From: a virus
Length of the DNA stretch: 64,000 nt
Reading direction: 5' to 3' (one strand)
IMG/VR virus record: IMGVR_UViG_3300020021_000004
Location: 1-64,000 of that record
Every line of letters begins with the position of its first letter. Positions within the stretch are counted from its first letter, which is position 1. Position numbers and translations under genes: made by a program. Below, one piece after another: positions 34,700 to 43,754 of the stretch. Under the pieces are notes generated by a model, which did no database searches, was not told the origin of the DNA, and saw only the letters and a list, made by a program, of their open reading frames with translations.

Positions 34700-37600
34700 T
34701 CACTCCCACCCGTGCTTGATGACGCGGGGTGGCTGGAACTTCTCGACAGGAGCTGCGTCCTGAACCAAAAAGGGCTGCTCCACGAACTGAAGAGGGGAAC
34801 CGTAGGTCTTTTGGATTTCCCAACGGATGAGCCACTGACCGGGCTGACCCTGCTCACCCGCCAAACCCACCACATAGTATTCACCCACGCCAGGGCCCAC
34901 CACTGCCTTCTTACGACCTCCGACCGGCATCGGGACCCCAGAGGCTGCGATCTGGAAGAACGTGTAATAGACCGCCACAGGGCTGTACATACCCTGTCGA
35001 TCCGCGAGCCGGAGACACAGATCCCTTGCCGTGAGAGTTTGAAGGTACCGGAAGGTCTTGGAAGGTCCGACGGGGGTCGGCTTGGGCTGAACCCCGTTGT
35101 TGTACACACGTACGATGCAGTCGTCGAAGATCTGCACCGCTTCTGCGGGAAGGCGGGTGTAGTTGACCTGAACGAAGAGGGCGTCCGAAACACCCATCAC
35201 GTCCGAAACTGTCCGGCTCTGCTCCTTGTCGACTAGGAGTAGATCCGTCAGATCGAGGCTGTCGATGACCCTGCGGATGTAGTCGGTCGAAGCCTGAAGC
35301 TGATCGGCAACAACCAGAGCGTCCGACAGGTCAATGAAGATCGCGAGCCCGGCCGCTACGTCATCTGTGACGCTGACCGTGTCCTGGACGGTCGCATCCT
35401 TCTCGGTAGAGAGAGTGATCGAGTCCGTGACACTGACGGTGTCTTGGCCTGCACGAATGTAATCGGTCGAAGCTTGGAACTGCTCGGTGACGACCAGAGC
35501 GTCCGAGGCCGACCGGACGTAGCTAACGATCTTCGAGAAACTATCGGTGATGTCGATCGCGTCTTGGACAGCAACCCCGCGTTCAGCAAAGATCTGAACT
35601 TCGTCCGTAACATCAACGACGTCTTGTACGGTTCGAACGTAGTCGGTCGAAGCCCTGAGGGTCTCGGTAATGCTGATCGTGTCCGTAAGATTACGGGCGT
35701 ACTCAGCCACCAGAACCGCCTGGTCCGTAACACTGATGGCATCCGAAACCGTCTTGCGGACTTCAATCGAAATGGCGTCCGTGACCGACACAATGTCGGA
35801 AGCCGTGCGGACGTACTGGCTCGAAGAAGAGAGCTGATCCGCTAGAACCAGGGCATCCTGGAGCCTGCGGATGTAGTCGGTGTTCGGAGAGAGCTGCTCA
35901 ACGACCGTGATCGTGTCGGACCCTGAGCGGCTCAGCTCTCGAGTAACCGCTACACTGTCGGTAACCGAGGCACTATCGGACGCCGCCCGCTCGTAGGTGA
36001 AGCTCGTGGCGGCACTGTCGGCAACAGCAACAGCGTCCGAAGCCGTCTTCGAGTATTGGGTGGACGGAGATAGCTGGTCCGTGATGCTAACAGCGTCAGT
36101 GACCAGGACAGAAAGACCCTGGAAAAGGTCGACCGTCAAAGTCTCGGTGACGCTGATGGTGTCGCTAACGGCACGGGCTATTTCGAACGAAGCACTCGCG
36201 GTGTCGGTGATGCTGACCGAATCCGAAAGGGTGCGGTTGTAGACCGAGCTGATCGATGTCTGGTCAGTGACCGAGACGATGTCCGAAAGGGTGCGGCCGT
36301 ACTCCGCCGCCAAGGTAAGGGTGTCGGTGACGCTGGTTGCGTCAGCCAGCGTCTTGTCGACTTCGACAGAGAGGGCGTCCGTAACGCTGATGGCATCGCT
36401 GACGGTGCGGACCTTCTCCAGGCCCGCAAACACCGCTTCTGTGGTGCTGAAGGTGTCCGAAAGGGTGCGAGAGAAATCTCCATTGAGGGACGTCTGGTCA
36501 GTGACCGAGACCGTATCGGAGACGTTCTTGTGAACCTCAATAGAGGTTGCGTCGGTAACGACGATCGTGTCGTTGACGGCACGCGACACCTCGAAAGAGG
36601 CATTAGCGGTGTCAGAGGTGCTGACAGCGTCCGAGCCCGTACGGGCGTATACCGTCGATAGTGTCGTCTGGTCGGTGACCGAAAGAGTGTCGGAAGCCGA
36701 CCGGTCCTTGTCCTGGCTCGGGATGTCAGTGTCGGTGACCGAGATCGTGTCACTGAGGCTCTTGGAGAACTCCAGGGATGTGACACTTTGGTCAGTAACG
36801 CTGACGGCGTCGCTGACGGTGCGGACCTTCTCCAAGCCCGCGGAGAGGGTTTCGGTGACCGCTATGCTGTCGGAGAACGAACGCCCGTACTCTACCGAAA
36901 GAGCGGTGCTGTCGGTGACGCTGACGCTGTCATTGACTTCCGTCTCTTGTTCGGTAGAAGCCTCGTCGGTAACGCTGACCGTATCACTGAGGGTGCGGTT
37001 GTACTGTGCCGCCAACAGCAGTTGGTCGGTGACCGAAATGGCGTCCTGCGGGAACGCTTTCTCGATAAGGGCCTGATCGGTAGCCGAGAGGACATCCGAA
37101 AGGGTGCGAGAGAACTCGACGGAGCTAACCGTGGAATCTGTGACGCTGATGGCGTCTGACCTGAAGACTTCCTCATCCAGGACCTGGTCGGTGATGCTGA
37201 CCGTGTCCGAGAGGGTGCGAGAGAAATCTGCCGAACGGCTCGTGCTGTCGGTGAGCGAGACGACATCGACCCCGAAGATGGTCTCGACCAACAACTGGTC
37301 GCTGACCGTGACCGAGTCCGAAAGGGCGATGTCGTTGTTGGCGGTCTCCGACTCATCAGTGGTGCTGATGGTGTCCGCAGCACTTCTGGAAATTTCAAGC
37401 GAAAGAGTCGTGCTGTCGGTGACAGAAACAGCATCGTTGACCGTGACGGCTTCGAACGCACTGGTCGTCGCGTCCGACTCATCCGTGGTGCTGACGGTGT
37501 CCGAAAGAGTGCGGCTGTACTGGGCCGCCAACGTGAGAGTGTCGCTGACGCTGACGGCATCCTGTGGGAACGCCTTCTCAGTCAGGGTCTGGTCAGTGGC

Positions 37601-40600
37601 CGAGATCGCATCACTGAGTGTGCGAGAGAACTCGACGGAACTGAAGGCGGAGTCCGTGGCACTGATAGCATCTTGGGGGAAGCTGGTCTCAAGGGTCGCC
37701 TGATCCGTAACGCTGATCGAATCGGTGAGCGTTCGACCATACACCGAAGCCAAGGTGGTTTGGTCGGTGACCGAAACGGCGTCCTGCGGGAAGCTGGTCT
37801 CACGGAAGAGCTGGTCCGTAGCCGAGACCGAGTCACTAGCAGACCGGCTGTACTGAATCGAAAGGGCGGTGCTGTCGGCGACCGAAACAGCGTCTTGGAC
37901 GAACAGGGTTTCGATCAACAACTGGTCGGTGATCGAGATCGAATCGCTGAAGGTGCGGCTGTACTGTGCCGAAAGGGCGGTGCTGTCCGTAACGCTGACG
38001 GCGTCTTGGGGGAAGCTGGTCTCACGGAAGGTCTGATCAGTGATTGCTACGCTATCGGAAACTGACCTACTGTACTGAATCGAAAGGGTTGTGCTATCGG
38101 TGACCGAAACGGCGTCCTGCGGGAAGGCCGTCTCACGAAGTGTCTGGTCCGTAGCCGAGACCGAGTCCGCAAGGGTCCGACCATATTCAGCTGAAGTGCT
38201 GGTGTTGTCGGTGACCGAGACCGTATCCGAAGGGAAGCTGGTCTCACGAAGGATTTGGTCCGTGACCGCCAAGGTGTCGGAGGCGGACCGAACGTAGGAC
38301 GTCTCAGCAGTAAGCTGATCCGTGACAACCACGATGTCGTTAGCAAACGCATCCAGGACTGCGTTGGTGGTGGCTTCAATGTCGTCAGTAAGGGTGATCG
38401 AGTCACTGAGAGTGATCGAATACTGTGCCGAAAGGGTCGTGCTGTCGGTGACCGAGACCGTGTCCGACCCGCTCCTACCGTACTCAGCCGAGGTGCTGGT
38501 GCTGTCGGCGGAGCTGACGCTGTCTTGAGGGAAGCTGGTCTCACGGAGGGTTTGATCCGTGACGGTGATCGAGTCGCTGAGCGACCGTCCGAACACAAAT
38601 GAAGTGCTCGTCGTATCAGTGACGCTGACCGCATCCTGAACGAAACCCGTTTCGATCGTTGTTTGATCGGTGAACGTTACGCTGTCGCTGAGCGACCTGC
38701 TGTACTGGATCGAAAGGGTCGTCTGATCCGTGACACTGAAGGCGTCTTGCGGAAAGACGGTGTCGACCAGCTTCTGGTCAGTGACACTGACGTTGTCCGA
38801 GAGCGTGATCGAGTACTGAAGGGACGTCGTAGCGGTATCGGTGACGCTGACGCTGTCCTGACGGAAAACACTGTCGACCAACAACTGGTCGCTGACCGTG
38901 ACCGAGTCCGCAAGCGTGCGGCCATACTCCACCGAGGTCTTGATCGTATCGCTGACGCTAACAGCGTCTTGGGGGAAGCTGGTCTCACGAAGCGTCTGAT
39001 CAGTGACCGAAACTGCGTCCGAAATGGTGCGGTTGTACTGTGCCGAAAGGGTGATGCTGTCTGTAACGCTGACAGCATCTTGGGGGAAGCTGGTCTCACG
39101 AAGCGTCTGATCAGTGACCGCTACGCTGTCGCTGAGCGACCGGCTGTACTGGGCCGAAACAAGGGTCGAATCCGTAACGTCGATCGCATCAACGTTGAAA
39201 GTGGTCTCGACCAACAACTGGTCGCTGACCGTGACCGAATCACTTAGCGACCTAGAGAAATCTAGGGAGGCGGTGATCGAATCCGTGACAGCTGCGCTAT
39301 CCGAAAGCGTCTTAGCGTACTCTAGGGACGTTGACGGGCTGTCGGTGACCGAGACCGCGTCCGAGAGGCTGACGTCGGTGATGCGGCCTGTGGTGGCCGA
39401 CACATCATCGGCAACCGAAAGACTGTCCGAAAGGCTGCGGCCGTACTCGACCGAAAGAGTTGAACTGTCGGTAACGCTGACGGCATCTTGGGGGAAGCTG
39501 GTCTCACGGAAGGTCTGATCCGCGAGGGTGATCGAATCACTGAGAGTGATCGAGTACTGTGCCGAAAGGGTCGTGCTGTCGGTGACCGAAACAGCGTCTT
39601 GGACGAACAGGGTCTCGACCAACAACTGGTCGCTGACCGCTACACTGTCGCTAAGAGTGCGGTTGTACTGTGCCGAAAGAGTGGTGCTGTCTGTAGTCGA
39701 GACGGCGTCCTGCGGGAAGCTGGTCTCACGAAGGGTCTGGTCAGTGACCGCCAGGGTGTCGCTGAGAGACCGGCTGTACTGAATCGAAAGGGTTGTGCTA
39801 TCGGTGACCGAAACGACGTCCTGCGGGAAGCTAGTCTCGCGGAGGGTCTGGTCAGTGGCCGCTACACTGTCGCTGAGAGTGCGGTTGTAAGCGAAGGCTG
39901 TCGTCGTCGAATCCGTGACATCGATCGCATCAACGTTAAAAGTGGTCTCGATCAGCGTCTGATCAGTGACCGCTACGCTGTCATTGATCGACCGGCTGTA
40001 CTGGATCGAAAGAGTCGTCGAATCCGTGACACTGGCGCTGTCCGAAAGGCTTCGATCAACAGTGATCGCCAACTGGTCGGTGACGCTCGCAGTGTCACTG
40101 AGGGTGCGGTCGTATTGGGCCGAAGTTGCGATCGAATCCGCGACCGCTACGCTGTCCGACAGAGTACGAGCGTAAACCGTCGAGGCTGAGGTGCTGTCAG
40201 TGACGTCGGCCGCATCCGAAACACTGACGTCGGTTGCCGAGGCCAGGCTATCGGTGACGGTGATCGTGTCCGAGAGGCTGATGCTGTACGAGAGCGAAAG
40301 GCTGGTCTGGTCAGTGACCGAAATCGTCTCAGCCGGAGAAATGAGGTCGAAGTCACCCGATGTCGCGACGCTGATGCTATCGCTGAGAGACCTGGAGTAC
40401 TGGATCGAGGTGCTGGTCTGGTCAGTAACGCTGACGCTGTCCTGACGGAAGACCGTTTCGACCAACAGCTGATCGCTGACCGCTATGCTGTCGCTGAGGG
40501 TGCGGTTGTACTGTGCCGAAAGGGTCGTACTATCTGTAGTCGAGACCGTGTCCTGCGGGAAGCTGGTCTCGCGGAGGATCTGATCCGTGACCGCTACGCT

Positions 40601-41362
40601 GTCACTGAGAGACCTGCTGTACTGGACGGACAGCGTGGTGCTGTCCGTGACATCGATCGCATCGATGTTGAAGCTAGTCTCGACCAACAGCTGATCAGTA
40701 ATGGCTACGGTGTCACTGATCGACCTGGAGAAGGTCAGGCTCGGAGCCGCCGAATCGGTGACCGCTGCGGTATCGCTGAGGGTGATCGAGTACTGAAGGG
40801 ACAGCTGAGTGCTGTCCGTGATCGAGGGTGCATCAGAGACACTGATGTCTGCGATCTGGCCCGCAGCAATCGTTAGATCCTCGGTGATGGTTACCGAGTC
40901 GCTGAGGGTGCGGTTGTACTGAGCTGAAGTGCTGGAGCTGTCGGTGACGCTGACCGCATCCTGAGGAAAGGTCGTCTCACGCAGCGTCTGATCAGTAACC
41001 GCTACAGTGTTACTGAGAGTCCGACCATAGACCCAAGAAAGGGTCGTGCTGTCGGTGACCGAGATCGTGTCCGAGACCGACACGTCGATCGCCGACGGGT
41101 GTAGAATCTCGATGACATCACTGTCGGTGATCGAGATTTGATCGCGGGTGAACTCTTCCAGCAGAGCGCTGCTGGTGACCGCTACAGTATCGGAGAGAAC
41201 TAGGCTGTAGACCGCAGCAGTGCGGACGCTGTCACTGATGCTGACATCATCGTCGGTGATCTCCGCAAAGCCCGACGTTGATACTGAGATAGTATCCGAG
41301 ACTTTGATGTCGAGTCGGCTCGCACCATTTGCGAAGAGCAGGAAGGAGCCAAGACCGGCCAT
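34700..41362 (-). CDS. Giant SVTD-repeat protein, 2220 aa, probable long fibre
   Basis: After ~20 residues (MAGLGSFLLFANGAS) the protein is almost entirely a degenerate repeat of 17-20 residues up to ~2050. Two forms alternate: DSVSVTDSTTLSAQYSRTLS and DSVAVTDQTLRETSFPQ. Each has an acidic SVTD core and an aromatic or Leu position. The C-terminal ~150 residues form an Ig-like domain (TARDLCLRLAD, GEYYVVGLAGEQGQ, WLIRWEIQKT) related to the N-terminus of the 299-aa protein. It has no transmembrane segment beyond a weak hydrophobic start. The composition (Asp, Ser, Thr, Val) fits an extended acidic beta structure, perhaps Ca-binding. Likely a very long tail or head fibre (inference). A terminator lies just upstream, so it may have its own promoter. 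Confidence 0.75.
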   Translation of the reverse strand: MAGLGSFLLFANGASRLDIKVSDTISVSTSGFAEITDDDVSISDSVRTAAVYSLVLSDTVAVTSSALLEEFTRDQISITDSDVIEILHPSAIDVSVSDTISVTDSTTLSWVYGRTLSNTVAVTDQTLRETTFPQDAVSVTDSSSTSAQYNRTLSDSVTITEDLTIAAGQIADISVSDAPSITDSTQLSLQYSITLSDTAAVTDSAAPSLTFSRSISDTVAITDQLLVETSFNIDAIDVTDSTTLSVQYSRSLSDSVAVTDQILRETSFPQDTVSTTDSTTLSAQYNRTLSDSIAVSDQLLVETVFRQDSVSVTDQTSTSIQYSRSLSDSISVATSGDFDLISPAETISVTDQTSLSLSYSISLSDTITVTDSLASATDVSVSDAADVTDSTSASTVYARTLSDSVAVADSIATSAQYDRTLSDTASVTDQLAITVDRSLSDSASVTDSTTLSIQYSRSINDSVAVTDQTLIETTFNVDAIDVTDSTTTAFAYNRTLSDSVAATDQTLRETSFPQDVVSVTDSTTLSIQYSRSLSDTLAVTDQTLRETSFPQDAVSTTDSTTLSAQYNRTLSDSVAVSDQLLVETLFVQDAVSVTDSTTLSAQYSITLSDSITLADQTFRETSFPQDAVSVTDSSTLSVEYGRSLSDSLSVADDVSATTGRITDVSLSDAVSVTDSPSTSLEYAKTLSDSAAVTDSITASLDFSRSLSDSVTVSDQLLVETTFNVDAIDVTDSTLVSAQYSRSLSDSVAVTDQTLRETSFPQDAVSVTDSITLSAQYNRTISDAVSVTDQTLRETSFPQDAVSVSDTIKTSVEYGRTLADSVTVSDQLLVDSVFRQDSVSVTDTATTSLQYSITLSDNVSVTDQKLVDTVFPQDAFSVTDQTTLSIQYSRSLSDSVTFTDQTTIETGFVQDAVSVTDTTSTSFVFGRSLSDSITVTDQTLRETSFPQDSVSSADSTSTSAEYGRSGSDTVSVTDSTTLSAQYSITLSDSITLTDDIEATTNAVLDAFANDIVVVTDQLTAETSYVRSASDTLAVTDQILRETSFPSDTVSVTDNTSTSAEYGRTLADSVSATDQTLRETAFPQDAVSVTDSTTLSIQYSRSVSDSVAITDQTFRETSFPQDAVSVTDSTALSAQYSRTFSDSISITDQLLIETLFVQDAVSVADSTALSIQYSRSASDSVSATDQLFRETSFPQDAVSVTDQTTLASVYGRTLTDSISVTDQATLETSFPQDAISATDSAFSSVEFSRTLSDAISATDQTLTEKAFPQDAVSVSDTLTLAAQYSRTLSDTVSTTDESDATTSAFEAVTVNDAVSVTDSTTLSLEISRSAADTISTTDESETANNDIALSDSVTVSDQLLVETIFGVDVVSLTDSTSRSADFSRTLSDTVSITDQVLDEEVFRSDAISVTDSTVSSVEFSRTLSDVLSATDQALIEKAFPQDAISVTDQLLLAAQYNRTLSDTVSVTDEASTEQETEVNDSVSVTDSTALSVEYGRSFSDSIAVTETLSAGLEKVRTVSDAVSVTDQSVTSLEFSKSLSDTISVTDTDIPSQDKDRSASDTLSVTDQTTLSTVYARTGSDAVSTSDTANASFEVSRAVNDTIVVTDATSIEVHKNVSDTVSVTDQTSLNGDFSRTLSDTFSTTEAVFAGLEKVRTVSDAISVTDALSVEVDKTLADATSVTDTLTLAAEYGRTLSDIVSVTDQTSISSVYNRTLSDSVSITDTASASFEIARAVSDTISVTETLTVDLFQGLSVLVTDAVSITDQLSPSTQYSKTASDAVAVADSAATSFTYERAASDSASVTDSVAVTRELSRSGSDTITVVEQLSPNTDYIRRLQDALVLADQLSSSSQYVRTASDIVSVTDAISIEVRKTVSDAISVTDQAVLVAEYARNLTDTISITETLRASTDYVRTVQDVVDVTDEVQIFAERGVAVQDAIDITDSFSKIVSYVRSASDALVVTEQFQASTDYIRAGQDTVSVTDSITLSTEKDATVQDTVSVTDDVAAGLAIFIDLSDALVVADQLQASTDYIRRVIDSLDLTDLLLVDKEQSRTVSDVMGVSDALFVQVNYTRLPAEAVQIFDDCIVRVYNNGVQPKPTPVGPSKTFRYLQTLTARDLCLRLADRQGMYSPVAVYYTFFQIAASGVPMPVGGRKKAVVGPGVGEYYVVGLAGEQGQPGQWLIRWEIQKTYGSPLQFVEQPFLVQDAAPVEKFQPPRVIKHGWE
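35212..41300 (-). repeat. Tandem degenerate coding repeats, unit about 51-60 bp
   Basis: Roughly one hundred copies encode the SVTD units. Many copies are close at DNA level: the unit encoding ETSFPQDAVS recurs with nearly the same bases, and the unit containing GACCAACAACTGGTCGCTGA on the plus strand occurs several times. This suggests growth by unequal recombination. Copy number is likely to vary between relatives and to trouble short-read assembly. Confidence 0.85.
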
Positions 41363-41372
41363 CTAAACCCTC

Positions 41373-41414
41373 AAAAAAGGACGGGCAGTAGCCATCGTTT
41401 GACGACCACTGCCC
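41373..41414 (-). terminator. Rho-independent terminator upstream of the giant repeat gene
   Basis: A 7-bp GC-rich stem (41383-41389 with 41408-41414), extended by inner pairing in the loop, is followed on the minus strand by a run of six T (41373-41378). It would end transcripts from the fibre genes 10 nt before the start of the 2220-aa gene, or allow a fixed fraction to read through. Confidence 0.75.
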
Positions 41415-41442
41415 AGACGCAATCGATGTCAATGTCGATGGC

Positions 41443-41461
41443 GGTCGCCCAAAAAGCGACC
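41443..41461 (-). promoter_or_regulatory. Small stem-loop just after the 85-aa gene
   Basis: A 6-bp perfect stem (41443-41448 with 41456-41461) with a T-rich 7-nt loop on the minus strand starts 2 nt after the stop of the 85-aa gene. With the terminator 30 nt downstream it probably helps end the transcript or protects its 3' end. Confidence 0.5.
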
Positions 41462-41463
41462 CA

Positions 41464-41721
41464 TTACTGAGTGAACGCCGTGACCTGGTAGTACTGACTT
41501 GAGGTCAAGTTGTTGAAGATGGGCTTGATATCCGCGTCCAAGTCAAAGGCTTCAGTCAATTTGATCCAAAGCAGGGGTTCCGTAGTGATGTTCAGAAGGA
41601 CTTCGGAAACATTTCCGTTGTAATCCAACGTGTACATGAGCACAGGAATTTCGTAACCACCCGCATCTAAAGCAGAGAGCAAGGACGTAGCTTGAGCAGC
41701 GTTAACCACAACCTTGATCAT
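41464..41721 (-). CDS. Unknown small protein, 85 aa
   Basis: Not recognised. It is a compact alpha/beta sequence (MIKVVVNAAQATSLLSALDAGGYEIPVL cut here after 20: an N-terminal strand, a helix, then LMYTLDYNGNVSEVLL and a C-terminal helix-strand). It overlaps the stop of the 211-aa gene by 4 nt (ATGA) and is the last gene before the terminator. It might be a chaperone or trimeric tip for the 211/212-aa proteins; this is inference from position only. Confidence 0.55.
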   Translation of the reverse strand: MIKVVVNAAQATSLLSALDAGGYEIPVLMYTLDYNGNVSEVLLNITTEPLLWIKLTEAFDLDADIKPIFNNLTSSQYYQVTAFTQ

Positions 41722-42353
41722 ACCGGAACCTCTTCCCAGGTCATCCCGAAGATGGCCAACGGAGTGGTGCCCGCAGCAGCAATTCCCTGCAAGGAGAGGC
41801 AGTTACCGGGCAGCACGATGAACTTGCCATCCGTACGATCCACCATCGGAGGACCTGGGGCGACAGCGCCACCTGCGAAAGCATTCAAGGTGAACACAGG
41901 ACGGAGGATGGCTGAGGTAGCGGCTACAGTCGAGCCAGTGAAGATCAAGCCTTGACCCTGCGTTGGAGACCCAATGCGATTGCTCCTAGGGGTGAGCTGT
42001 GTACCACCAGTCGGGTTGGCATTCGTGGTCTGAGGGTTCCAAGCAAGTACGACCGTGCCTGCACCCCAGGTACCCGACACATAACCCATGCTGATATCGA
42101 TCAGCACCAAATTGACAGGAGATCCAATCGGGTTGTAGAGGGTGAAGGGCGGAGCCGTACCCAACGCAGTACCGGGCGCCACGCCAGCTGCGGCGTTAGT
42201 CCCTGAGTAAATGTTGCCGCGGTAGTTGGTCTCGTAGTAGCTGCCATGGGCATCGGCAACTGCGGTTGACCCATCCTTGAGGAGACGGGGATCCTGAAGA
42301 GTGCCGTCCTGAGCAACCACTACGCCAACACGGCCTTGAATTTCGATAGCCAT
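41718..42353 (-). CDS. Structural protein, 211 aa, first paralogue of a tandem pair
   Basis: It starts MAIEIQGRVGVVVAQDGTLQ and is closely similar along its whole length to the 212-aa product upstream: shared YYETNYRGN, AAGVAPGTALGTAPPFTLYN, VLAWNPQTTNANPTGGTQLT, PTQGQGL and the ending WEEVPV. Beta-rich and Gly/Thr/Pro-rich, without Cys or enzyme motifs. Likely an outer-surface or decoration protein made in many copies. Differences cluster in the strand after SPVNL and near the segment after TSAILRP, which may be exposed loops. Confidence 0.65.
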   Translation of the reverse strand: MAIEIQGRVGVVVAQDGTLQDPRLLKDGSTAVADAHGSYYETNYRGNIYSGTNAAAGVAPGTALGTAPPFTLYNPIGSPVNLVLIDISMGYVSGTWGAGTVVLAWNPQTTNANPTGGTQLTPRSNRIGSPTQGQGLIFTGSTVAATSAILRPVFTLNAFAGGAVAPGPPMVDRTDGKFIVLPGNCLSLQGIAAAGTTPLAIFGMTWEEVPV

Positions 42354-42384
42354 TTTTACTTCTTCCCTTTAGAGACTTTGAAAA

Positions 42385-43023
42385 TCAGACCGGAACTTCT
42401 TCCCAGACCATGCCCAGGAGGATTAGAGGGGCAGTGCCCGCGGCACCCACGCCTTGAATCGAAAGGCAGTTGCCGGGCAGCACAAGGAACTTGGCGTCCG
42501 AGATATCCATGACTGGAGGGAAAGGGACACCTGCGGTGGATGCCTGAGCAATCCCTACCGAAAGGAACGGGCGAAGGATCGATTGAGTGGCGGCGACGGT
42601 AGAAGCCGTGAAAGCCAAACCCTGACCCTGCGTCGGGGACCCTACGCGGCAGCTTCTAGGAGTGAGCTGAGTACCGCCGGTCGGGTTGGCGTTCGTGGTC
42701 TGAGGGTTCCAAGCAAAGACAAGGGCTACAATACCGAACAAACCCGAGACGTACCCGAAAGAAGCCTCAAGGACTGACAAATTGACGGGAGAGCCCGCGG
42801 GATTGTAGAGGGTGAAGGGCGGGGCGGTGCCGAGAGCTGTACCGGGAGCCACGCCAGCTGCGGCAATAGATGCGCAATAGACGTTGCCGCGGTAGTTGGT
42901 CTCATAGTACTTGGAGTGAGCATCCGACACCGCCGTCGAGGCATCCTTCAGAAGGCGGGGATCCTGCAACGTGCCGTCTTGTGCGACGATCGGGCCAACA
43001 CGACCTTGAATTTCGATAGCCAT
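42385..43023 (-). CDS. Structural protein, 212 aa, second paralogue of the pair
   Basis: Begins MAIEIQGRVGPIVAQDGTLQ. It aligns without large gaps to the 211-aa protein, so the pair arose by gene duplication. Its variable parts (VLEASFGYVSGLFGIVALVF; VGIAQASTAGVPFPPVMD) differ most from the neighbour. A 31-nt gap with its own ribosome binding site separates the two genes. Two related subunits could form hetero-oligomers or serve alternative surface forms. Confidence 0.65.
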   Translation of the reverse strand: MAIEIQGRVGPIVAQDGTLQDPRLLKDASTAVSDAHSKYYETNYRGNVYCASIAAAGVAPGTALGTAPPFTLYNPAGSPVNLSVLEASFGYVSGLFGIVALVFAWNPQTTNANPTGGTQLTPRSCRVGSPTQGQGLAFTASTVAATQSILRPFLSVGIAQASTAGVPFPPVMDISDAKFLVLPGNCLSIQGVGAAGTAPLILLGMVWEEVPV

Positions 43024-43032
43024 TTTGCTTCC

Positions 43033-43677
43033 TTACGCAGAACCCAAGGGTCCCTGATTGTTGCTAGAGCCGAAGGCGTTGCTGAGGATCAGGATCAACT
43101 GATCCAACTGGGCGGAGATCACATCAAGCCGGCCCATGAGGGCCAGATCCGCCACAAGAACAGTTCCGTCGGTCCTCGTGTAGACCGTGCTAGTAATGTT
43201 TCCTGCATCCGACCCCGCCATAACGTTGGCCAAAGAAGGTTGCGGCCCGCCTTCAGCGGCGTTCGAGGCCAGTACCTGACGGCCCGAGGTGTCGGTGAGC
43301 AGCGTCCTGACTAGCTTGCCGTCCGAGCCCGCTATCAAAGATGGGGCAGCAGTCGGGTTGAGGGCGGTTCCGCTCAAGACGGGGCCCACCACCACCTGAC
43401 GGTTGTAAGCATCCAACGCCAGAGCTTGGCTCAGGTTCTGGCTGACCTGCATGGTCCCCAGGGTCAGCTGGTCGAGCACCGCCTGAAAAGCCTGCCTAAG
43501 TTCGTCTATGCCCGCCCCACCGACGGGGAACGGGTTGCTGTTGCTGACGTCCCCAAAGTCGTTGTCCTGGTGCCCAAGACGGATCTTACTGACCGGGATC
43601 TTGGCTCCAGTGCCGGGATCCTCCGTCATGATGGTGTCGCCGCCGACACCTGGGTTCAGGACTGTGTTGTCAGCCAT
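43033..43677 (-). CDS. Structural protein, 214 aa
   Basis: Not recognised at family level. Residues 1-~50 are extended (VLNPGVGGDTIMTEDPGTGAK, cut to show the acidic turn), ~60-95 a Gln-rich helix (FQAVLDQLTLGTMQVSQNL), then beta segments (LIAGSDGKLVRTLLTDTSG) and a helical end with Asn/Gly/Ser. Such GSDG-LVRTLLTD phrases are common in phage fibre-associated structural proteins. It is 9 nt upstream of the 212-aa gene, hence the same transcript. Confidence 0.6.
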   Translation of the reverse strand: MADNTVLNPGVGGDTIMTEDPGTGAKIPVSKIRLGHQDNDFGDVSNSNPFPVGGAGIDELRQAFQAVLDQLTLGTMQVSQNLSQALALDAYNRQVVVGPVLSGTALNPTAAPSLIAGSDGKLVRTLLTDTSGRQVLASNAAEGGPQPSLANVMAGSDAGNITSTVYTRTDGTVLVADLALMGRLDVISAQLDQLILILSNAFGSSNNQGPLGSA

Positions 43678-43754
43678 CGAACAGGGCCTTCAATCAATGC
43701 ACTATTGAGGGCATTTCTGAGGGCTTTCGTGGCCCTACGTGCCGTCCTCTGGCT

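Noticed and set aside
34700-41362. CRISPR-like or satellite repeat array
   Set aside because: Repeats are coding, degenerate and adjoining, with no spacers; one continuous frame explains them.
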